Both the position numbers and the translations under genes were made by a program. From Mycocentrospora acerina (lineage: Eukaryota; Ascomycota; Dothideomycetes; Pleosporales): 64,000 nucleotides of DNA. Position 1 is the first letter of the stretch, and every line of letters starts with the position of its first letter. Of this stretch, positions 56,542 through 64,000 are shown piece by piece. The stretch spans positions 62,001 to 126,000 of the forward strand of contig JAKUHH010000131.1 in assembly GCA_022701365.1 (NCBI GenBank). Reading direction: 5' to 3'. The notes beneath the pieces were generated by a model. It saw nothing but the letters and a program-made list of their open reading frames with translations, ran no database searches and was not told the origin of the DNA.

Positions 56542-59500
56542 TCACTCCCTAATCTGGGCCTTGAGTCCTGCAACCTCACGTCGCAACCTCGCGTTTTCCT
56601 TTCTCAGACGTGCCGCCTCTTCCTCGCTGGCTTTCAGTCGTCGGTCGGCTTCTTCGCTGGCGCGTCCTTTTCTGGCGCTCGTCGTGACCTTCTCTAGTTC
56701 CTCATTAAAGCGTGCATACAACGCTTCGTTTTCCGCATTCACGTCGCGATACAACTGGTCCAAGTGCTTGGCTCGAGCCTCGGAAACTTGCAGAGACGAG
56801 CTGACGTCCTGCGCGATAGTAGATGTACGTGTCAACAGCGCATCAAGTGTGGCTTTGACTTGTTTTTCGAGGGAGGCGATGCGGGCCTCGAATATCTTGG
56901 CGCTGTTGAGTGTTGAGGAGGGATCAGCGCTTTGGTTCTCGAGGTGCGAGTCCTCTTTTTCTTCCAACTCGCGATCAATAGCACTGAGCTCGCTCTGGAA
57001 CTCTAGGGAAGCAGATTCAATATCGAGTTGCTGAATTTGCAGTCGCTCACGCAGCTTCTGTGGTGACTGCATTCTAAGCTTCTTCGGAGAAATGGCTGAG
57101 GGAGCTGATGCTTTGATTGGAGAGCGAGGAGTGGAAGGAGGGATTTTGACTGCGTTGCCTGAGCCAGGACGTTCGGATAGGCCAAGTGCTGACGTGGGCC
57201 TGAGGATCGGAATGTTGGTGATAGATTCAGTTCGCTTCTTCCTGGGAGCGCTTGATTTGACAGTGACCTCATCCTTCGTCTCATACCTCGCGGCGACAGA
57301 CTTGGGCCGTACGCTATTGGCACGCTCGCGGACAGTCGGGGGGGCGGGCGTATTCTCCTTGCGAAATGGCGAGCCCAAGCGCGTAGGAGCAGGAATAGAG
57401 GATTGTTTTATAGTCGAGGTTGTGCCACGTGACGGTGTCCGCGGTGGTGACACGCTTCTCTGCCGATTGTCCAGCAATACAGAGTCGGGTCTACGAGGTG
57501 TCTGTGAAGACCACGAAGGCGCATCGTCAGTGTTGTGTAGTACCCTAAGATCGCCTAATGAGGAGCGACGTTTCTTGCGGGGAGGCCCAGTAGTGGGCGG
57601 CACCTCCCCAATTGTTCCTAGAGCACTTATCAACGGCCGGGTAGGAGAAGTATTGCCATTATCGAGACTGAATGCACCTAACACAGTAGGGCGGTCGCGG
57701 GAGGATGGGCGCTTTGGTGATGTGTTGCCAGTATCTATAGAGTTGGAACGGCCAAACGAAGCATACCCAGCCTTGGACCCAACAGGGAGGGGATTGTCTG
57801 CTCCATAAGTGTTCTTGCTCAACGAACGCCACAGTGAGCCAACCTTGGACTCGTTATCAACCTTTTCGGATTTGCTATTCTCTCTCGTAATGGTGCTGAA
57901 GCCAAGACGTTTACGCAATGATGTATTTGAGCTTATTGAGCCGTGAGCCGTGTGGCGACTCTTGGAGCCAACCGAGCCGTAGCTTGGAGTGGTAAACCCG
58001 GGAGTCTCGGCCGGGAAAAGGATATCGATGTCTTGGACTAGTCGGTCCATCAAAGAGATGAAGTCGTTCGCGTTCCCGGCGGGCACCAGCATTTCCGCAA
58101 ACGCTGCTGTCAAGACACCCCGATCTCCATCGTTGCTAGTACCATCGAGCAGCTCGGCTAAAAGACTGACAATAGCCCGCAGTGCACGTTGATTGTGCGG
58201 CGCAAGCTCGAGAAAAGTTCCTCGGAAGAAGTCTTCAAACTCTTCAGGGTGCATACTGTCTGATCTCATTTGCAGCGATACAAACGTGGCATGAGACAAC
58301 ACAGGCCCCATCTTCTCCTTCCAGACAACGCTCAGGAACTTTTCAAATGTAGCAAAGAGAATATCTACGGAGGACTGAGAGGCGAGCTCAAGATTCGAAG
58401 GGTTCTCCAGGAGTGAATTATACAACTCGTTGACTATAAGCTCGTCGGCGGCATTCCTTGCGCGTACCGAGCGACCGACGATGTTGCCTTTTCGAGCAAG
58501 CAGGGCCATAGTCAAGTTCGACAGAGATTCTTCCAGCTTTGCAAGCGAATCAGTCGGCGAGACAACGCCACCAAAGTTTGCGCTTTTGCTAGATGATGAA
58601 GGCCGCGAGAGTTCGCCATCATGGCTGTGAGGGCGGCTTGACACAGGCTGAAGAGGAGGCGCCATCCGTGAAATGTCTTGTAAGGTGTGTGGATTTCGCT
58701 GAAGTCTGCTGCGAGCACCACCTTCCCTACCTATGCTACCGTTGAAGAAACCAGACAGCATCTTGACAGGAGAGTTTGCGCGGTTCTTGCTATACTGTGT
58801 GTCTTCAACTTGATCTAGTCGGACGTTGAGTGATTTGAGGATTTGGTGATTTCGGAAAAGGAAAGCTTCAGAAAATGTGGGGTTCTTAATGTTGTTGCGC
58901 AGTTGGAAGTAATTTGTCAGTCGTTTTGTGAGCACAGGGAGGAACTCAACACTGGTCAACTTGTCTCGTGCTGCGTAACCATTCAGACCAGTTGTCTCCA
59001 AGAGGAAAAACCCATCGTCGAGGATTGAGATGGCAACAGTCACTTCGATGCCTTGGTCCCCGACGACAACAGGTTGTGCGAAATGTGCTGTTTCCACAAG
59101 AACTTGTACTTTGGCTGGTTCTTTTCGCCCTTCCGTCTCTTGCGTTCCAGGCTCTTCCGAAATAGACGAGAAGAAGTTCAAGTCACCCGGCAAGCTCCGC
59201 ACCTCCCACTTGTGCCCTTCTCGTTCGGTTTCGGGAAATCGTCCTTCGACTCTGGCTTTGGTGAGCTCTTCAGTAAACTTTTGCGCCTTGCCTTCGTATG
59301 AGCCTTGCAAATAGAACATGCGAATACCGATAAGTTGTACATCTCGGCTCCGTGGTCTTCCCGTTTGGCTGGACGAGGGTACAGGAGACAGGAGCTGGAG
59401 AATGTTTCCGTCTGAGTGCTCGCTTGAAAAGACATCACAGAGTTTCAGGTGTTGGTGGAAAGAAAGCTCCACAGAACCGTCAAACGACTCGGCAAACTTG

Positions 59501-61134
59501 GGGTTGTCCAGGTCTGCGAGTAAACTGCGAGCAGTAGTTGTAGACACGTCGGGCTTGCGCAAGAGAACAAGAGAGTCGGCGAAAAGAACGAGAATTCCCG
59601 ATACAGTGGCAGGTCCAGAAAGATCTCCATGGTAGGGGGGAGAAAGTTCTACAATGTCGATGGCGGTGATGAGTCTGCCTCGAGGGTTGAATGCCTGTGG
59701 CCATGCAGAGACCATCTTGCGCAGGCGATCAAACACTCTGATTTGCTGTGCCGTTGGCCCCTCTCTTGAACATATCTCAGTGACAATGTCTCTCGCTTTG
59801 AGGAACACTCTGATTGCAGGGTGTCTTGCGGGCAGCTGCTTGACAATGTTGTCAATGTAGAGGTTGTAACGGGGCAAACGCTGGACAGGCTCAATCAGCA
59901 AAGACATGAGCCGCTGCTCGCCTGTGTCGTAGACTCTTTTCGAGAAGCTTGAAGCGGTGTCCTTTGTGAATGTCTTGAGCAGCTGTGAGAAGTCGCCATG
60001 TGCAGCCATGTAGTCGGTGTAGCAGTCACCGAATTGTGGCAACCACTCAACAAGGGCTTTTGCTATCGCCAGAGCTCCAGTGACGTCGGGTGGATCTTTT
60101 GTCCCTCTCAAGGGGGCCACAAAAACATCATCGGTAGCCTCTTCTATGTCCTGTATCGCTCCGTTCTCCGTCTCTTCTAGAATGATGCGCGCAACATCCA
60201 AAAACTTGGAATTGACTTCAAGAATGCTGTCGAGACTTGGAGGGAAGAGAGCTTGCAACGTCTGCTCGCTTGGACTTGTACTGGACGATGTCCTGTGCTT
60301 TGCTTTTTCTCGAAATTGGACAGCCACATTGTTCACCAAGTCATGGAGTTTGTTGACGTAGTTTTCCTCAGTGTCCAATAGCTCGCACATTTCGCGCCGA
60401 AGCGTCTCCTTTTGCTTTCGCGAAAAGGTAGGTAATCGATTGAGGGCGGTGGGTTTGGAGGGTGCGCGGCGTAGCTTCGAGGTGGGAAGGAAGGCAGTCT
60501 CTCCAAAGAGCTTTAGGACAGGCGCATAGTGACCAAAACGCTGCTGCAGCAGACTCTCGTCGGACTCGTCGAAGAGACCCGACTCGCGCGAGTCTAGCTT
60601 TTTAATGCTCCCCTGTGGCAGAACCACGTCCAGATCCAGCCACGACAGCGTCTGCTCTCCAAGGGCATGACGTACGTCAATAATGATATCTGCAATGTTG
60701 TCGACCTTGACCATCTTGGAGGCAATAATGGCGGCATGTGACTCTGAGAAGAGCTGCGGGGCCGAGGGCAGGTGGCCCAGGGTGCTGTAGCGCGCCTCCC
60801 AAGCATCTTTGATGTCCAGGGGCAGCTCGACAAAGTACTTGTACAGACTAAAGGCCAGGCCGCGGCAGATCTCGTCGCCCTGTTCTTCGCGGGGCAGACA
60901 TGTGACGGCGTTGTAGAAGGCGGCTGTGGGCGATATGATGAGGCGGGCAAAGTTCTGGAGGCCGGCTGGGGTGAAGACGTGGGCTTGGATGCGCGAGTGT
61001 GTGGCCTGGGTGGAGGTGGCAGTCGGGCCGTAGAAGATGAGCACGGGCGAGTTGGAGAGCAGTTCGTCGGTGGTGTAGAAGAGGGTGAGATCGTCTGCGG
61101 AGAGAGCAGCGGGCTCGGGGATGATTATTGCCAT
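56542..61134 (-). CDS. Large Rho guanine nucleotide exchange factor with RhoGAP-like region
   Basis: Intronless frame of 1530 residues from the ATG at 61132-61134. Rho GEFs load GTP onto Rho/Cdc42 for polarity and wall synthesis. The N-terminal about 235 residues are a folded region I cannot name. The DH domain is at about 241-465 (LRREMCELLDTEENYVNKL, then SLLIEPVQRLPRYNLYIDNI, the diagnostic last helix), followed by a PH-like module (about 487-625) and another alpha/beta segment (about 672-785). Residues about 870-1042 look like a RhoGAP fold (FLELAPHNQRALRAIVSLLAELL, VLTAAFAEMLVP) without a recognisable arginine-finger loop. Residues 1045-1390 are disordered and Ser/Pro/Arg-rich. The last 130 residues form a coiled coil. 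It is divergent from DCC1. Confidence 0.88.
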   Translation of the reverse strand: MAIIIPEPAALSADDLTLFYTTDELLSNSPVLIFYGPTATSTQATHSRIQAHVFTPAGLQNFARLIISPTAAFYNAVTCLPREEQGDEICRGLAFSLYKYFVELPLDIKDAWEARYSTLGHLPSAPQLFSESHAAIIASKMVKVDNIADIIIDVRHALGEQTLSWLDLDVVLPQGSIKKLDSRESGLFDESDESLLQQRFGHYAPVLKLFGETAFLPTSKLRRAPSKPTALNRLPTFSRKQKETLRREMCELLDTEENYVNKLHDLVNNVAVQFREKAKHRTSSSTSPSEQTLQALFPPSLDSILEVNSKFLDVARIILEETENGAIQDIEEATDDVFVAPLRGTKDPPDVTGALAIAKALVEWLPQFGDCYTDYMAAHGDFSQLLKTFTKDTASSFSKRVYDTGEQRLMSLLIEPVQRLPRYNLYIDNIVKQLPARHPAIRVFLKARDIVTEICSREGPTAQQIRVFDRLRKMVSAWPQAFNPRGRLITAIDIVELSPPYHGDLSGPATVSGILVLFADSLVLLRKPDVSTTTARSLLADLDNPKFAESFDGSVELSFHQHLKLCDVFSSEHSDGNILQLLSPVPSSSQTGRPRSRDVQLIGIRMFYLQGSYEGKAQKFTEELTKARVEGRFPETEREGHKWEVRSLPGDLNFFSSISEEPGTQETEGRKEPAKVQVLVETAHFAQPVVVGDQGIEVTVAISILDDGFFLLETTGLNGYAARDKLTSVEFLPVLTKRLTNYFQLRNNIKNPTFSEAFLFRNHQILKSLNVRLDQVEDTQYSKNRANSPVKMLSGFFNGSIGREGGARSRLQRNPHTLQDISRMAPPLQPVSSRPHSHDGELSRPSSSSKSANFGGVVSPTDSLAKLEESLSNLTMALLARKGNIVGRSVRARNAADELIVNELYNSLLENPSNLELASQSSVDILFATFEKFLSVVWKEKMGPVLSHATFVSLQMRSDSMHPEEFEDFFRGTFLELAPHNQRALRAIVSLLAELLDGTSNDGDRGVLTAAFAEMLVPAGNANDFISLMDRLVQDIDILFPAETPGFTTPSYGSVGSKSRHTAHGSISSNTSLRKRLGFSTITRENSKSEKVDNESKVGSLWRSLSKNTYGADNPLPVGSKAGYASFGRSNSIDTGNTSPKRPSSRDRPTVLGAFSLDNGNTSPTRPLISALGTIGEVPPTTGPPRKKRRSSLGDLRVLHNTDDAPSWSSQTPRRPDSVLLDNRQRSVSPPRTPSRGTTSTIKQSSIPAPTRLGSPFRKENTPAPPTVRERANSVRPKSVAARYETKDEVTVKSSAPRKKRTESITNIPILRPTSALGLSERPGSGNAVKIPPSTPRSPIKASAPSAISPKKLRMQSPQKLRERLQIQQLDIESASLEFQSELSAIDRELEEKEDSHLENQSADPSSTLNSAKIFEARIASLEKQVKATLDALLTRTSTIAQDVSSSLQVSEARAKHLDQLYRDVNAENEALYARFNEELEKVTTSARKGRASEEADRRLKASEEEAARLRKENARLRREVAGLKAQIRE

Positions 61135-61476
61135 GGCGGCAGGCCAAGGACGAGGTAGATGCGGGCTCCAATGGGTGAGGTGGGCGGCAATTACACGGCT
61201 GGTGAGGCGCGAGGGCGCACTGTCATGGCGCGGCGAGAGCTACGGGCAGGAAGCGACTGCTGTGTTGTGTTTTTATTGTGTTGTGTTGTGTCGTGTTGTT
61301 GTGTCATGTGTTGTAGTGTTGTGTTATGGGGCCATGTGGAGGGTTTGGGCAGCAAGCAGGCGCGTGTCGAGTGTCGAGTGGGGACGGCGAGGGCGAGGGC
61401 GAGAGTGAAGGTAAAGGCGAGGGTAGAGGTAAAGGTAGAGGCAAGGGCAGCCACGGCAGCAGGTAGGTGACAACAA

Positions 61477-61514
<38 letters not shown>

Positions 61515-62123
61515 AGGCACAGACACGGCTGTAGACACTCGCAGACGCAGACACGCGCAACGGAAGCGCTTGCTGGGCTGCGCAAGTGCAAAACAGGGCA
61601 CTAGGCACAGCAGACTGCAGCCAAGCGCGAGAGCTACAGCGCGCGAATTGTTGACGTGCGACGTGCGACGTGCGACGGGCGAGGGAATAGCTGGGGACCC
61701 TGGAGAGCGCTGTTATTTTGGGCAGCGGTGTTGAGCCGCCATCGCCACGGGATGCGCGTCCAGTGAGCCGCGCGCAGATCAAGATCAGATGCAGCCAGGA
61801 ACGGCGCATGACATCCTGGCCTACCCCGTCCTTTGCAATTCTCATGCTATGTACACATAGCTTTCCTGCCGTGCCGTGCCCTTGGCTGCCCCTCCAGCAG
61901 CCACATATATGTACACACTCACACATAGCATATACACACACGTACATGTACACACACATACATATACACACACATATACACACATATACGCACAAATACG
62001 CACACATACACGCACATATATATATACCCACACACACAAACGCATGCGCATACACACACCCCCCACACACAAAATATACACACACCCACCCACACAAACA
62101 CATACACATAGATACACCACACA
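61135..62123. promoter_or_regulatory. Shared divergent promoter region, RhoGEF and DCC1, repeat-rich
   Basis: About 1 kb between divergent starts. Contains a TGTGT/TGTTG tract of mostly 5-bp phase (about 61258-61326), GAGGGC-like tracts (about 61380-61440), (GGCACA)7 (about 61478-61522), a triple ACGTGCG at about 61657-61678, and CA/TA-rich DNA right up to the DCC1 ATG. Reverse-strand frames across it are repeat translations. Confidence 0.6.
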
Positions 62124-63235
62124 ATGGCCACCCAGCAAGACGAGGGCGGCGTGCCCTTCTCCGTCGCCCACCACCTGCAGCACTTTCGCCTGCTCGAGCT
62201 GCCGCCTGACATTGTCGAGCTGCTGGACGCGCCGAATCCCCCGCTGTGTGTGCGCTGCCGTCCCGTCGCTGCATCGACGCCGTGCTAATCTAATGGCTGT
62301 GCTAATCACTGTGCCCGCCCAGGCTGTCCATCAAGTCGCAGGCCCCTGCCGCTTCTGCCACTCCCGCTGCAGCGCCTGCATATGCCGTGCTCTGCACCCC
62401 CGACAAAACCTTCCACCTGCGCCAGGTCCAGACGTCCAACGTCCTCTTCGTCACCCAGCCCGCCGCTGAACACCATGGCAACGACATGCCTGCCCCGGCC
62501 ACCTGCGCCATTGCTTCGTGCACCGCGACCCTAGAGCTCCACCCCTCGGACGCGTCTGCTGCCGCGCTATTGCAGCATGCATTGCCCGTCTACGACATTG
62601 TTGCAGATGACGTCGACGCGACGCCCAATGGCAAGAGCAGAGACAGCATCTTTGAGCATATCCCCATGTCACAGGGAGAGTGTGTGGCAGCATGGCGCGA
62701 CCTTGTGGCGTTTGAGCACGCAGGAAGCACATACCGGCCCTCTGCCAATGCCCTGAACCAGGTCTGGAGGTCCATCAACAGTGCTGCATTTGCAGAGGGT
62801 TTCAAGCTCGACAGCCAGTACCTGGTCGATGACGTCGCAAAGGCAGTAGCCGAGGAGGGATATCCCTTGACTTTGGCTGAGGCCATACTGCGGCATCTCG
62901 CCAGGGAAGACGTCGATGCAGATAGCTCGTGGTCGTGTCTCGATCGAACAAGAACAGTAGCCTTTGCTGGCCGGATACTGCTGGAAGCAAAATATGGAAG
63001 CAACGACTTCCTCATCGCAGACTTCACCGACACGTGGGAGGACCGATTACCTGAAATATGGCGGAAAGACGCCCAACTCAGTGCCATTGACGATCTCTAC
63101 CAATTTCCCACCCAGACGACGATAAGAGCAAAAGGCAAAGGCGACGCGAATACAAACACTTCCAGCTCCACCCCCGCAACCAAACCATCAGCGCGCAAGT
63201 GGCACGAGAAATTCGCCAAAACACGCACAAAATAA
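62124..63235 (+). CDS. DCC1: Sister chromatid cohesion protein Dcc1
   Basis: Subunit of the Ctf18-Dcc1-Ctf8 alternative RFC clamp loader, acting in replication and cohesion. Exons 62124-62245 and 62323-63235 join in phase to 344 residues. The first exon ends HFRLLELPPDIVELLDAPNPPL and the splice continues LSIKSQAP; next comes YAVLCTPDKTFHLRQVQTSNVLFV, the Dcc1 N-terminal signature. The middle has AWRDLVAFEHAGSTYRPSANALNQVW. The C-terminal winged-helix part includes LAEAILRHL, LDRTRTVAFAGRILLEA and ADFTDTWEDRLPEIW. The last about 40 residues are a Lys/Thr/Ser-rich tail with KWHEKFAKTRTK. The donor is GTGTGT, less common in this window. It converges on the hemerythrin gene with about 20 bp between stops. 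Confidence 0.9.
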
Positions 63236-63256
63236 AAATTCCACCAGCCCCTATTC

Positions 63257-63772
63257 TCACAACCTCAACCTCTTCATCTCCTCCAGCGTCCAATACTTTC
63301 TCATGTTTTCTGCTCCCAACTCCTTGACCTCGTCATCCAAGTGCTTCCACAACACCTCCCCAAACCCGTCAAACACACCCTTTAGCTCTCCCAACCTCAA
63401 CTCCCTCTCCCCAGTTTGACACTTCCTCAGGTACTCCTCCAACTCATCCAGCCCCCGGTGAATCTGCTTGTGCTGCTCCAACAACTCCAGCTCCTTGCGA
63501 AACGCAGGCATCTTCTTCGCCAGCATAGGAAACACATGCACTTCCTCAATAGTATGATGCATGGTGAGTTGCGAGCAAAACTGCAGACCCTGCGCTAGAA
63601 ACGTCCGAATGGACACACCCGCAGGCCGCTTGTTGGTGCTGCACGCCGTGTAGAGCGTATTGTACGTGGACCGAAAGTGGCTGTGGAACCCATCCATATG
63701 TTCGGCAAGTTGGTTGTACTGCCGGAACTCGGAGGGCGTGAGTCTAGGAAGGGGAGTTGCTGGTTCTGCCAT
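63257..63772 (-). CDS. Hemerythrin HHE-domain protein
   Basis: 171 residues from the Met at 63770-63772 (MAEPATPLPRLTPSEF). Hemerythrin-like four-helix bundles bind a di-iron centre through His and Asp/Glu. The expected sites are present: HMDGFHSHF, LTMHHTIEEVHVFP, LLEQHKQIHRGLDELEEYL and WKHLDDEVKELG. The frame stays open to an upstream ATG at 63953-63955, which would add 61 residues rich in Arg and poor in acids at the start (MNRVARLRFGIFASQ), resembling a mitochondrial presequence. I chose the shorter form because the shorter start is usual for fungal members. Function in fungi is not well defined (iron or oxygen sensing, or redox stress). Confidence 0.85.
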   Translation of the reverse strand: MAEPATPLPRLTPSEFRQYNQLAEHMDGFHSHFRSTYNTLYTACSTNKRPAGVSIRTFLAQGLQFCSQLTMHHTIEEVHVFPMLAKKMPAFRKELELLEQHKQIHRGLDELEEYLRKCQTGERELRLGELKGVFDGFGEVLWKHLDDEVKELGAENMRKYWTLEEMKRLRL

Positions 63773-64000
63773 GTTGGGCAAAGGGCGAGAATACAAAGTT
63801 CGTCTCTGCAAGTGACTATGTGTTTGCACAAGTCGCCCCAAGACTGTGGTATCGCCTTCTCTTTCTCGTCTTATTCCCTGCCCCGACGGCAGTGCTCGTG
63901 GCAATTGGTGTTGCGACGCAAAAATCCCAAATCTCAGTCTCGCCACTCTATTCATTCACTCGTCGGTCCGTGGATTCATGCACCGTCTTCCCATAGAAGA

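Noticed and set aside
61191..62469. Frames of 136 to 316 residues overlapping the RhoGEF-DCC1 promoter
   Set aside because: They translate GGCACA and CA/TA repeats; DCC1 reads through in another frame with clear family motifs.

Overview
The window is a piece of nuclear chromosome from a filamentous ascomycete (Pezizomycotina; a Dothideomycete is my best guess, at low confidence). The evidence is short introns of mostly about 50-150 bp with GT(A/G)NGT donors and CTAAC/CTGAC-like branch points, gene spacing of about 3 kb, typical fungal families (Zn2Cys6 plus Fungal_trans_2 factor, Kei1, Asa1, Bqt4-like KilA-N protein, AP-3 beta without an ear) and pyrimidine-rich leaders. I saw no rRNA, tRNA, CRISPR array, intact transposon or viral sequence. 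Exon joins below were derived by hand from reading frame, splice sites and family continuity.

Layout: SEC1 (5' truncated by the window edge) and KEI1 (+); an F-box-like protein (+); a secreted FAD-linked oxidoreductase (+); MLH1 (+), convergent with an intracellular GH2 glycosidase (-); an AT-rich gene-poor stretch of about 3.7 kb holding a C2H2 zinc-finger gene without an obvious start; alcohol dehydrogenase (-); a 2.7 kb gap; DHAP/glycerol-3-phosphate acyltransferase (-); AP-3 beta (-), divergent from an unidentified 255-aa gene (+); RhoGDI (-); Bqt4-like inner nuclear membrane protein (+); ASA1 (-); a Zn2Cys6 regulator (+); a 2.8 kb microsatellite-dominated gap with a perfect (TAG)155 array; a disordered fungal protein (-); NUP84 (-); SUMO/SMT3 (+), convergent with a small charged protein (-); a succinyl-CoA-ligase-like alpha-beta fusion (+); a very large RhoGEF (-), divergent from DCC1 (+); and a hemerythrin-domain gene (-).

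The genes are mainly dispersed housekeeping functions rather than a cluster: membrane traffic (SEC1, AP-3 beta, KEI1 for sphingolipid synthesis), Rho signalling (RhoGDI, RhoGEF), and nuclear/genome maintenance (MLH1, DCC1, NUP84, SUMO, ASA1, Bqt4-like). The most unusual items are (i) the spliced fusion of succinyl-CoA ligase alpha- and beta-like halves that keeps the phospho-histidine but has lost most of the ATP-grasp domain and carries an internal presequence-like segment; (ii) the 465-bp uninterrupted TAG repeat, set among many different tracts that share a 5-bp period; and (iii) a RhoGEF that also holds a degenerate RhoGAP-like domain.
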